A stretch of 64,000 bases of DNA from the NCBI GenBank assembly GCA_012960225.1, contig DUBS01000029.1:36313-100312 (forward strand), written 5' to 3'. Shown here one piece after another: positions 18,088 through 25,616 of the stretch. Source of the stretch: Gemmatimonadota bacterium. Lineage in GTDB: Bacteria > Gemmatimonadota > Gemmatimonadetes > Longimicrobiales > Gaopeijiaceae. The first letter of the stretch is position 1. Each line of letters opens with the position of its first letter. The translations under genes were made by a program, and so were the position numbers. The notes beneath the pieces were generated by a model. The model saw only the letters and a list, made by a program, of their open reading frames with translations, ran no database searches and was not told where the DNA came from.

Positions 18088-18453
18088 GTGAAGCATATTA
18101 AAGCGGTTAATCAGAAAGCTGCTCGAATTGAAGCCTGGGTAGCCTATGAAGCTGAACAGACACAGCCCACTGAGCTCGACGTGGTAGGTCTCGAAAGTCG
18201 GCCTCCCCACGAACAGAACGGTCCCCATTTCCCGTTGGGTTGTTCCTTGGTCTTCTCACCTGGGTGGGAAGCAGACTCTGCTGGAGGTACAGCAGGACTC
18301 TGTCAGCCTGTGGAAAGAGATATCTTCGACTGTCACCTGTCATGCTTCTGGCCAGCACATGTGCCCGACCAGCTCAACCATTCTCCTGATTGGACGAGCA
18401 AGTGCGCCTCTGCTCAAAAAGACTGGCGTAAGCTGGACCTAATTTTCCCGTAG
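18088..18453 (+). CDS. qhpC: QhpC: quinohemoprotein amine dehydrogenase gamma subunit precursor (CTQ-bearing)
   Basis: This is a ribosomally made, heavily cross-linked catalytic subunit. Aligning to the Paracoccus mature protein, all cross-link residues fall at identical spacing: Cys52-Glu61 (known 7-16), Cys72-Asp78 (27-33), Cys86-Asp94 (41-49) and the CTQ pair Cys82-Trp88 (37-43). The core reads CHLSCFWPAHVPD. One extra cysteine (Cys106) has no counterpart that I recall. GTG start at 18088 follows an AGGAGA ribosome site. The leader is longer than the 28 residues described in Paracoccus: about 45 residues if the mature ends align. It begins MKHIKAVNQKAARIEA, an amphipathic helix expected to be read by QhpD. 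There is no Sec or Tat signal; export is by QhpF. Confidence 0.95.
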   Translation: MKHIKAVNQKAARIEAWVAYEAEQTQPTELDVVGLESRPPHEQNGPHFPLGCSLVFSPGWEADSAGGTAGLCQPVERDIFDCHLSCFWPAHVPDQLNHSPDWTSKCASAQKDWRKLDLIFP

Positions 18454-18471
18454 GCGAGAGGCTCAACTGAC

Positions 18472-19575
18472 ATGATGCGGATGCTTGATAGGGGCGTATG
18501 GGCGCTCATTATCCTGATGGCAGGGACATCAATCACACTCGAGGCCCAGGAGACCGCACTCTGGTATCTTGGCACATATACCAGAGATATACTCGTGTGG
18601 GATGAAGCCAGCGAACAGGTCGTTGGCCGGATAGAAATGGGGCATGACATCCCAGCTGATGTCGTGGTAAATAAAGAGAAAGACCGGCTTTACGTGCGTG
18701 ATGGAACCGCGCTGTACATGGAACTTGTGGACCTGAAGACAAACGAGGTCGTGGATGAATTCACTTTATCCCAAGGCAACGTAACCGTACGTATTAACGG
18801 TTTCGTACCGCATCCATCAGATGAGAAGGCTGTGATCTTTGCGAAACGATATACCAAACTGAAGGACAGGTATGTGGTCGAAGGGCCATTCCTGCTTGAA
18901 TATGATCTGACGAATAAGACGGTCACTGACACAATTCCGTGGCCAGATGATCAAGAGCGCGAATCGATTCGCTTTCAGTACTCTCCCGATGGCGAAATAC
19001 TCTACATGTTCGCTGAAGACATTATCGCACTTGATGCAACCAGCTACGAGGAAGTTGACCGATGGCAGATATCCACTCCGATTGAGTCTGGGGTTGGACG
19101 AAGCAGGTTCGGAACAAGCCCTCAGCCTTATGATGAAGAGGGTGTGGCCACCAGCCTCTTCAGGATGACAGATCCAGTGCAGAACCGGCGCATGATGGGT
19201 ATTGCCAAAGTTCGACTTTCAGAGAAAAAAGTGGACTTCTTCACACTTGGAGAAGCTAGGCCAATTAGGAATTTCACGCTCGCGCCGGATGGCAAAAAAG
19301 CCTATGGACTACTTGAGCAAGGCACTATTGCAGAGTACGAATTTTGGGAGTTTGATCTAGTCAATCAGAGAGTATCCAAAAGGGCGCCTTTCGCAGGTCG
19401 GCCTCGCATGACTTTGGGGGTAAGTGCCGATGGGGAGCGCCTTTTCATTTATAACGCAGGTAATACGATTGACGTCTACGACGCTGCAACGTTTGAGTAT
19501 ATAAAGCAGATCGTGTTCGATGAGGATACAACGTTTGAAGTTATGATTCCCCAAAAGGGGAATTTCACACCGTGA
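18472..19575 (+). CDS. qhpB: QhpB: quinohemoprotein amine dehydrogenase beta subunit (propeller)
   Basis: The beta subunit is a seven-bladed propeller that packs against the gamma subunit and completes the substrate pocket. This 367-residue protein begins with a signal peptide (ALIILMAGTSITLEAQ). It shows YVTN/WD-like blade repeats: DILVWDEASEQVVGRI, TALYMELVDLKTNEVV, IIALDATSYEEVDRW and NTIDVYDAATFEYIKQI. Position directly after qhpC matches the order A-D-C-B of the known operons. The stop at 19573-19575 overlaps a possible upstream start of the next reading frame. The last 19 codons are duplicated in decayed form at 20007-20063. Confidence 0.92.
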   Translation: MMRMLDRGVWALIILMAGTSITLEAQETALWYLGTYTRDILVWDEASEQVVGRIEMGHDIPADVVVNKEKDRLYVRDGTALYMELVDLKTNEVVDEFTLSQGNVTVRINGFVPHPSDEKAVIFAKRYTKLKDRYVVEGPFLLEYDLTNKTVTDTIPWPDDQERESIRFQYSPDGEILYMFAEDIIALDATSYEEVDRWQISTPIESGVGRSRFGTSPQPYDEEGVATSLFRMTDPVQNRRMMGIAKVRLSEKKVDFFTLGEARPIRNFTLAPDGKKAYGLLEQGTIAEYEFWEFDLVNQRVSKRAPFAGRPRMTLGVSADGERLFIYNAGNTIDVYDAATFEYIKQIVFDEDTTFEVMIPQKGNFTP

Positions 19576-19601
19576 GTTACACAAAGAAGGAGGGTACCAG
19601 G

Positions 19602-19979
19602 ATGAACCGACTCGGAAAGCTTCTAGCCCTTGGCGCGCTAGGGTCTATTTCCCTAGGAACCACACTCGAAGCTCAAGACGTTGATCCTGTCGGCGTCTAT
19701 GGCATAACAATCAATGCTGATTTTGACGGTCAGGTGATGCAGCTATTTGGAACCCTGACCATCGAGGATTCCGACAATGGACTCACGGGATCGGTCGATA
19801 CTGACATGGGGATTACTTCTTTGTCCAATATCGTAGTTGAAGGCTCTGAGATGAAATTCAACGTGGATGCGGAGGGGATGCTGGTCGCGTTCGAGGTGGA
19901 ATTTGAGGATGACGGATTCAGCGGTGATTTCGATCTAGCTGGTTTGGGCGGAGGAACTATCTCGGGCACGAAGCGCTAG
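19602..19979 (+). CDS. small secreted beta-rich protein, tandem copy 1
   Basis: About 125 residues from the ATG at 19602, which has AAGGAGG eight bases upstream; a longer start at 19572 would overlap qhpB. The signal peptide (MNRLGKLLALGALGSISLG) is shared with the next gene, residue for residue. The mature part is acidic and beta-rich: VDPVGVYGITI, GTLTIEDSDNGLTGS, FEDDGFSGDF, ending GTISGTKR. This resembles the small beta-barrel-like domain found at the ends of exported amidohydrolases in Gemmatimonadota, but I cannot name a family. It is not part of the proteobacterial qhp operons. It has no lipobox and no cysteine in the mature part, so it is not a second cross-linked precursor. A periplasmic accessory or stabilising subunit of the dehydrogenase is a guess. 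Confidence 0.8.
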   Translation: MNRLGKLLALGALGSISLGTTLEAQDVDPVGVYGITINADFDGQVMQLFGTLTIEDSDNGLTGSVDTDMGITSLSNIVVEGSEMKFNVDAEGMLVAFEVEFEDDGFSGDFDLAGLGGGTISGTKR

Positions 19980-20006
19980 ATTTCATGTACGCACTACATT
20001 GTTCTT

Positions 20007-20063
20007 GATTAGGACGCAATAACTGAAGTTCTGGTTCCCGAAGCGGGTGACCTTGCACTGTGA
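20007..20063 (+). pseudogene. decayed copy of the qhpB 3' end
   Basis: Nineteen codons align without gaps to the last 19 codons of qhpB (19519-19575), with about two thirds of bases identical. Both end in TGA, and the encoded tail EVMIPQKGNFTP corresponds to EVLVPEAGDLAL. The second codon has become TAG. It has no start or body, so it is a fossil of a tandem duplication that copied the qhpB tail together with the small gene after it. Similarity further left (TAC GCA and onward) is weaker. Confidence 0.75.
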
Positions 20064-20091
20064 GTGACACCAAGAAAGAGAGGATACCAAG

Positions 20092-20481
20092 ATGAACCGA
20101 CTCGGGAAGCTTTTAGCCCTTGGCGCGCTAGGGTCTATTTCCTTAGGAACCACTCTCGAAGCCCAAAACGTTGATCCCGTCGGCGTCTATGGTATAACGA
20201 TCGATATTCCTGAAGCGGGATTTCAAATCCCCGGCTCAATGACGATCGAAAATTCCGACAGTGGACTCACGGGATCTATGGTGCTTGAGTTGCCTCCCGA
20301 GATGCCATCTCAGGGACCGGCTGACCTGTTTGACATCACCGTTGAAGGCCAAGTGGTGAAGTGTAAGATTGGAGTAGAGGGCGCCACGGTTGATATCACG
20401 ATGAACTTTGAGGATGACGGATTCAAGGGCAGTGTCATGTCTGATATGGGAGTTTTTGATATCACAGGTACAAGGCGCTAG
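20092..20481 (+). CDS. small secreted beta-rich protein, tandem copy 2
   Basis: A 129-residue paralogue of the gene at 19602. The first 25 residues are identical, and so are the VDPVGVYGITI start of the mature protein and the GLTGS and FEDDGF motifs. The central part has diverged: PEAGFQIPGSMTIENSDSG and a proline-rich LPPEMPSQGPAD loop. One cysteine (VVKCKIG) is new. The conserved signal peptide against a divergent core suggests different partners or ligands. The spacer in front (19980-20091) holds the fossil qhpB tail and a GAGAGGA ribosome site. It is followed 54 bp later by qhpF, so it is inside the amine dehydrogenase transcript. Confidence 0.8.
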   Translation: MNRLGKLLALGALGSISLGTTLEAQNVDPVGVYGITIDIPEAGFQIPGSMTIENSDSGLTGSMVLELPPEMPSQGPADLFDITVEGQVVKCKIGVEGATVDITMNFEDDGFKGSVMSDMGVFDITGTRR

Positions 20482-20535
20482 GTCTTTCGTCTATTTAGGC
20501 TGGGCGAACTTTAAGCGCCTAAATCCAGAAAATCT

Positions 20536-22272
20536 GTGACCAAAATCCTAGATCCGCACTTCAAGCGGGCACTGGGTTTCGTGCGACCATACGGCTGGGC
20601 TCTCGCACCGGTGGTGGCGCTTTCGCTGCTGGGTACTGGACTAAGTCTAGTACTTCCATACCTCTCAAAGCTTCTAGTTGATGATGCACTCATAGCCCAA
20701 GATTTTACTGCGCTTCGGAATATCGTAGGCCTTTTTGTCGGTATTACAGCGGCCTCGTTCCTGATGAATGTCCTGAGTGGAATGCGCTATACGAAGGTGT
20801 CAGCTGACATCCTATTCGATATGCGCTTGGACCTTTACCAGCATTTACAGCGGTTATCTCCTAGATATTATGCGAAAACTCCACTGGGGGATATTGTATC
20901 CAGGATCAACGGAGATATCGGAGAGATTCAGCGCGTTACGGCCGAAGCGACTCTCGCGTGGCTGGGTCAACTCATCGCACTAGTCGGAACAGTTGGGATA
21001 CTGATTTATCTCGATGTACGCCTCTTTATGGCTGGGCTTATAACCCTGCCCCCCGCCCTCTTTGCCCTGTTCCGCTATCGGCGACAACTAGAGACCCGAA
21101 TTCGTGATCTACGTGAACGCAGCGCAGATATCGGTACCTTCCTGATTGAGACGCTTCAGGGCATGCGAGCAGTCGTTGGAGCCAACGCACAGGGGCGCGA
21201 GGTTGATCGCTTCCGCAACAAGAATGACTCATTCATCGATGCGCTGCTTTCTATGCGGCTTTTTACCTATCTAGCCGGTGGCCTACCAGGCCTCTTGCTC
21301 ACCACCGGTACGGGTATCGTCTTCCTGTACGGCGGGTATCGTGTGATCGATGGAGCGACAACCCTCGGTACATTCGTAGCATTCATGGCGTACCAGATGC
21401 GCCTGATGGCACCTATCCAAGGATTGATGGGCCTGTACTCTAATCTTGCTACCGCACGGGCATCTTTAGTCCGTGTGCATGAAATCCGTGACAGCCCTCC
21501 CGAAGTAATCGAGGCTGCCGCCTCCAAGTCACTACCAGTATGCAAAGGCGAACTTACACTTGAAGGGGTTCACTATGGCTTCGGACGTGGAGGTGAGGTA
21601 CTCACAGGTGTCAATCTAGTCATCCCAGCCGGACAAGTGTTGGCGATTGTCGGCACCAGCGGGAGTGGTAAGTCAACAATCGCAGATCTTCTTTCTCGCC
21701 AACTTGATCCAGACAGGGGACGCATCCTGTTGGATGGAAACAATCTATGTGATCTGTTCCTTGCTCAGGTAAGAACACACGTCGCGGTTGTCGAGCAGTC
21801 GCCATTTATTTTCCATGCTACGGTTGCTGAAAACGTCCGCTATGCAAGACCGGAAGCGGCAGAAGCAGAAGTGCGGCAAGCGATACATGCAGCCGGACTC
21901 TCGGATCTCATCGCTTCGATGCCGGAAGACATCAATACGGTTGTTGGTGAACGAGGAAGCCAGCTGTCAGCTGGTGAACGGCAGCGTGTTGCAATCGCGC
22001 GTGCCTACCTTTCCGAGCCTTCAGTCCTCATTTTCGATGAGGCAACTGGCGCACTTGATCCCATGTCAGAAGCTGCTGTCCTTTCGGGTTATGACGCTCT
22101 GATGCGCGGCCGGACTACGGTGCTCATCACACACCGGATTAACCTGGCCCGACAAGCTGACCGAGTCGTAGTACTCAAGAATGGAAGAGTGGCAGAAGAC
22201 GGACTACTGAGCGACTTAGAGACTCAAGGAACTGCCTTCCACGATATTTTTCTAGATTTCAAGACCGGCTAG
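20536..22272 (+). CDS. qhpF: QhpF: ABC exporter for the gamma subunit
   Basis: A 578-residue half-transporter with an N-terminal six-helix membrane domain fused to a nucleotide-binding domain. The Walker A motif GTSGSGKST lies near residue 373, the signature is LSAGERQR near 478, the Walker B is VLIFDEATGALD and the H-loop is ITHR. In the known system QhpF moves the cross-linked gamma subunit, which lacks a Sec signal, across the inner membrane. There is no N-terminal C39 peptidase domain, which agrees with leader cleavage by the separate protease QhpE. The start is a GTG at 20536. Taken alone it would be called a generic lipid A/peptide exporter; context makes the assignment. Confidence 0.88.
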   Translation: MTKILDPHFKRALGFVRPYGWALAPVVALSLLGTGLSLVLPYLSKLLVDDALIAQDFTALRNIVGLFVGITAASFLMNVLSGMRYTKVSADILFDMRLDLYQHLQRLSPRYYAKTPLGDIVSRINGDIGEIQRVTAEATLAWLGQLIALVGTVGILIYLDVRLFMAGLITLPPALFALFRYRRQLETRIRDLRERSADIGTFLIETLQGMRAVVGANAQGREVDRFRNKNDSFIDALLSMRLFTYLAGGLPGLLLTTGTGIVFLYGGYRVIDGATTLGTFVAFMAYQMRLMAPIQGLMGLYSNLATARASLVRVHEIRDSPPEVIEAAASKSLPVCKGELTLEGVHYGFGRGGEVLTGVNLVIPAGQVLAIVGTSGSGKSTIADLLSRQLDPDRGRILLDGNNLCDLFLAQVRTHVAVVEQSPFIFHATVAENVRYARPEAAEAEVRQAIHAAGLSDLIASMPEDINTVVGERGSQLSAGERQRVAIARAYLSEPSVLIFDEATGALDPMSEAAVLSGYDALMRGRTTVLITHRINLARQADRVVVLKNGRVAEDGLLSDLETQGTAFHDIFLDFKTG

Positions 22273-22306
22273 TTCCTGCCACTGCTCGAATGCTAAGAAA
22301 CGGACC

Positions 22307-23014
22307 ATGAAGGACAGACCCATTACCCTCGCAGTTGTAGATAGTGGAGTAAATATTCCACACCCGCACTTACCTGCAGTACAAAGCGGTATCTCTTTTG
22401 ATCGTGAGGGTCACGAACAGGAAGATTTTACAGACTTGTTGGGGCATGGAACCGCAGTGACGTCAGCGATCTATGAAAAAGCCCCAGATACACAAATCTC
22501 TGTGGTAAAAGTCTTTGATCAGCAGCTTGCGACAAGCGTGCCAATACTCGTGAAAGCGCTAGACTGGGCCTCAGAACACCATATGCGTCTCGTCAACTTG
22601 AGCCTTGGCACACCCAATGAGATCCGTGCTTATGATTTAGCTCCAGCTGTGAAACGTGCCATCGAAAGAGGAACCATCATCGTTTCTGCCAGAGCCAATG
22701 AAGAACAATTCTGGTATCCCGGATGCATGGAAGGTGTCTTAGGGGTAATCCTCAATTGGGAGCATCCCAGGGAAAGCGTCTCCGTGATCAAGGCTGAAGA
22801 GTCTTCTAAAGCCTCTTCGGACCGTGTTGTCAGCGCGTCTGGTTATCCTCGACCAATTCCAGGGATCCCAACCTCCCGGAACCTCAACGGGATTAGTTTT
22901 GCCGTAGCGAATACGACAGGTGTGCTCGCTGCACTTTTGATAGATCGACCAAATGTCCGGACTGCTGAAGCAGCATTGGATCTCCTCAGTGAGGAGGCAC
23001 CTCCACTAGAGTAA
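22307..23014 (+). CDS. qhpE: QhpE: subtilisin-like leader peptidase
   Basis: A compact serine protease of 235 residues with no signal peptide, hence cytoplasmic. The catalytic triad is visible: Asp12 in VVDSGVN, His47 in LGHGTA and Ser197 in LNGISFAVA, with Asn131 as oxyanion residue. QhpE removes the leader of the gamma subunit after cross-linking. It starts 34 bp after qhpF and closes the cluster. It lacks the prodomain of secreted subtilases, consistent with a dedicated processing role. The usual S8 serine motif GTS-x-A is GIS-F-A here, a small variation. Confidence 0.9.
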   Translation: MKDRPITLAVVDSGVNIPHPHLPAVQSGISFDREGHEQEDFTDLLGHGTAVTSAIYEKAPDTQISVVKVFDQQLATSVPILVKALDWASEHHMRLVNLSLGTPNEIRAYDLAPAVKRAIERGTIIVSARANEEQFWYPGCMEGVLGVILNWEHPRESVSVIKAEESSKASSDRVVSASGYPRPIPGIPTSRNLNGISFAVANTTGVLAALLIDRPNVRTAEAALDLLSEEAPPLE

Positions 23015-23068
23015 ACCCACAACCCGCTGTGAACGGACTCCTGTGAACCAGATAGGCGAACCCTTAGT

Positions 23069-24715
23069 TCAATTGCCCTGTTCGCTTACTGAACCGATGG
23101 TGCAACGTCCATCGGGTTGTCGGAGTGTCGGATATGAGACGCCGAGCTGGTCGAGATACGAATCGTAGCGATCGGAATCATAGTAATATTCCCGCATTTC
23201 CTCCCGGAAGTCCTCCATGATCTCGGCATTCATTTCAGTAGCCGGCTGGTCTGATGACCGGATAAATGGTGTGTATTGGATTTCACTGTTCTGGATGTTC
23301 TCGAAATAGTCCCAAGCCTGATCAACTAGTTCAGGTTGAACCATGAAATCGAGAAGGGTCATGGCTTGTACCATCGCTCCCTGCGTGGCTCCTTTATGGG
23401 CGATGGGGGTTGCCATCGCCATTGCATTCGCCCAGTGATGGCCAGGGAGATCGGGAATATTGGATGGGAAAGAGAGTGTCGCTGTTGGCACATTCCAAGA
23501 AATGTCCCCGATATCGTCCGCAAAACCCGCAGTTCTCTGTGCCTCAGTGAGCGCCGGCCTAAGGATTGAAAGCTCTGTAGCTAGCCCAGACTCGGAGGCC
23601 CCGACCTCTCTCTGCGTCGCTTGAGCAAAACGTTGGTCATTTTCAGTCCACTGAGGAAGACCAACCTGCTGGATATTTTCATACATAGCCTCAGCAATCA
23701 CCTGGTTAAAGTGACCAGGCCACGCACTACCAATGATGCGGACATCATCGAGAACAGTACCACTCATCATTGCTGCCCCACGTGCGATTGAATCACCGAT
23801 CGCAAAAAGATCTCTTATCTGAGGATAGTTTTTCTCTCGGAAATAAAACCATATTGAAGCCTTGGATGGCACCACGTTGGGTTGGTCTCCCCCGTCATAT
23901 ATTACTGAGTGGGAACGATGCTGAGTGCGCAGGTGTTCACGGCGAAAGTTCCACCCAACCTCCATCAGATTTGCGGCATCAGCAGCGCTCCGACCCCTCC
24001 AAGGAGCTCCCCCAGCGTGTGCGGCAGACCCTTCAAAAGTGAACATTGCTGAAATGAGACCTGTCCCGGGCGTCATGCCCCAGCTAGTCGACAGATTGTT
24101 CCCCACGTGAGCATAGAGGACGATATCCACATCTTCAAACATGCCCTCCCTCACGTAATAAGCCTTGGTGGCAACAAGCTCCTCCGCTACTCCAGGCCAG
24201 ATCTGGATCGTTCCCTGTAGCCCTTCTCGCTCCATAAGCTCTTTCACAGCAAGGGCAGCTGTAATCTGGACAGCCATGCCCGAGTTATGCCCTTCTCCAT
24301 GCCCAGGAGCTCCCTCAACAAGAGGCAGATAACAAGACACTCCGGGCGTTTGAGATGCTTTTGGGATGTTATCGATATCTGTCCCCAGAGAGATCTTAGG
24401 TCGGCCGGACCCCCAAGTAGCAACCCAGGCAGTAGGAATACCGGCCACTCCCTCTTCCACAGTAAAACCATGTTCCCGAAGGAGTTCTACCAGGTAGGCC
24501 GAGGTCTCGAACTCTTGAAAGCCTAGCTCGGCAAAGCTGAAAATCTGATCCACGATATTCGCTGTGAATTTCCTTCTCCCATCGATCGTCTCAGCAAGCT
24601 CACTCTTCCAGCCAGCCAGCTGACTTATTTGGGCCGTGGAACCACTCGGCATAGCAAGCACAGCTACTAAAGCCCATACCGTCCCAGTCACGAACCGATA
24701 CGCGGGTGAAAACAT
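23069..24715 (-). CDS. exported M20-family amidohydrolase, AbgB-like, with variant metal motif
   Basis: A second M20-type amidohydrolase, 548 residues, with a signal peptide (ALVAVLAMPSGSTAQ). Family landmarks are present: FAELGFQEFETSAYL, GTDIDNIP, a GHGEGHN segment, PGVAEELVATKAYYV and FEGSAAHAGGAP. The usual His-x-Cys-Gly-His is His-Gly-Glu-Gly-His (139-143), so the bridging cysteine is glutamate. A long C-terminal tail of about 90 residues (DRYDSYLDQLG) goes beyond the family core. It converges with qhpE across 54 bp without a clear terminator. It is clearly a distant paralogue of the gene at 3046, not a recent copy. Substrate unknown; a folate- or indole-type acyl amino acid is possible. 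Confidence 0.88.
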   Translation of the reverse strand: MFSPAYRFVTGTVWALVAVLAMPSGSTAQISQLAGWKSELAETIDGRRKFTANIVDQIFSFAELGFQEFETSAYLVELLREHGFTVEEGVAGIPTAWVATWGSGRPKISLGTDIDNIPKASQTPGVSCYLPLVEGAPGHGEGHNSGMAVQITAALAVKELMEREGLQGTIQIWPGVAEELVATKAYYVREGMFEDVDIVLYAHVGNNLSTSWGMTPGTGLISAMFTFEGSAAHAGGAPWRGRSAADAANLMEVGWNFRREHLRTQHRSHSVIYDGGDQPNVVPSKASIWFYFREKNYPQIRDLFAIGDSIARGAAMMSGTVLDDVRIIGSAWPGHFNQVIAEAMYENIQQVGLPQWTENDQRFAQATQREVGASESGLATELSILRPALTEAQRTAGFADDIGDISWNVPTATLSFPSNIPDLPGHHWANAMAMATPIAHKGATQGAMVQAMTLLDFMVQPELVDQAWDYFENIQNSEIQYTPFIRSSDQPATEMNAEIMEDFREEMREYYYDSDRYDSYLDQLGVSYPTLRQPDGRCTIGSVSEQGN

Positions 24716-24888
24716 GTGAGCCTCTCCTATAGAGCTAGTCGGTCTAAGTCCAAAATGACCTGATTCTAGTCATCCCGCGAGTGCTTACCTCCTCTCGGCT
24801 TGAGCCAACTGAAATTCCGCATATAGTCAGAGGGACTGGCAATTGCACTATGGTTTACCGTTAACCAGATATGTGTCATGCTCCTTAT

Positions 24889-25203
24889 ATGACTCAACTG
24901 ACATCTAAACAACGAGCGCACCTCCGAAGCCTTGCAAACAGACTGAAGCCGGTCATACACGTGGGAACAGAAGGAGTCAGCAAGCAACTTCTCTCGTCAA
25001 CATCAGAGGCATTTAATAAGCGTGAGCTAATTAAGGTTAGAGCTCAGGAAGGGGCCCCTAGACCTATCAAGAATATCGCAAATGATATAGCCGCTCGACT
25101 CTCAGGAGTGCATGTCATTCAAACGATCGGGCACATTGCAGTTCTATACCGCCCACATCCGGACGACCCCCAAATACAGCTGTCTGAGCTAACTCAGGAT
25201 TGA
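24889..25203 (+). CDS. yhbY: YhbY/CRM-domain RNA-binding protein
   Basis: A 104-residue protein matching the bacterial CRS1/YhbY domain, which binds pre-50S ribosomes. The conserved GxxGxS-type loop appears as HVGTEGVSKQL after LKPVIH, followed by FNKRELIKVR and a late strand QTIGHIAVLYRP. ATG 24889 is chosen because MTQLTSKQRAHLR is the usual start; an upstream ATG would add six atypical residues. It is a housekeeping gene, cytosolic, at the edge of the accessory region, and is followed after 4 bp by a small unknown gene. Confidence 0.93.
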   Translation: MTQLTSKQRAHLRSLANRLKPVIHVGTEGVSKQLLSSTSEAFNKRELIKVRAQEGAPRPIKNIANDIAARLSGVHVIQTIGHIAVLYRPHPDDPQIQLSELTQD

Positions 25204-25207
25204 GCCA

Positions 25208-25483
25208 ATGTCCCGGGCATTTATCAAGGAAGATCATGATGAACCAACCCCAACATATCAGCTTCCTGATCCCGAATCACCCTATTACAAAGAGGCAGCG
25301 GCTTGGGCGCTCATCCAGGGGGCAGACCAAGGAGATTCTCGAAGTGCCGAGCTGGCTACAAGCTACCGCTGGGGTGACCCAACACTGGTCCCGTGTGTCC
25401 TTTCGATCCTCAAGGAAGCAGAAACTTCTGGCGAAAATCGGGTAGCTCAACTAGCACGGCGATTCCTTAAGGCTACCAGATAA
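25208..25483 (+). CDS. small conserved-looking hypothetical protein
   Basis: A 91-residue cytosolic protein (MSRAFIKEDHDEPTPTYQLPDP) starting 4 bp after yhbY, so co-transcribed. A Pro-rich, acidic front is followed by a helical half (AAAWALIQGADQGDSRSAELATSY, then PCVLSILKEAET and RVAQLARRFLKA). I do not recognise a named family. The Met-Ser-Arg-Ala-Phe-(Val/Ile)-Lys-Glu opening is common in small proteins encoded beside transcript-cleavage or translation factors, which fits the yhbY neighbour. No catalytic motif is seen. Confidence 0.7.
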   Translation: MSRAFIKEDHDEPTPTYQLPDPESPYYKEAAAWALIQGADQGDSRSAELATSYRWGDPTLVPCVLSILKEAETSGENRVAQLARRFLKATR

Positions 25484-25511
25484 TCCGAATCACCTTGAGA
25501 CGTAGAAAAGA

Positions 25512-25557
25512 AGAACGCTCCACGCGCCCATCTCATCTATGGCTGGTGGAGCGTTCT
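25512..25557. terminator. bidirectional terminator between convergent genes
   Basis: Perfect 12-bp arms AGAACGCTCCAC (25512-25523) and GTGGAGCGTTCT (25546-25557) enclose 22 nt. The left side is preceded by an A/G-rich stretch (AAAAGA) and the right is followed by CTTCTCTCTTT, so a pyrimidine tail exists in both directions. It lies between the yhbY pair (plus) and the ankyrin gene (minus). Confidence 0.75.
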
Positions 25558-25616
25558 CTTCTCTCTTTAGGACCTCTCCTACAACGTCAGAGGGACCCGA
25601 AGTATTTAGGCATAGT

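Noticed and set aside
19602..20481. The two small genes as extra radical SAM substrates (RiPP precursors)
   Set aside because: Both have Sec-type signal peptides and no cysteine-rich core, so they would not be cross-linked in the cytoplasm by QhpD.
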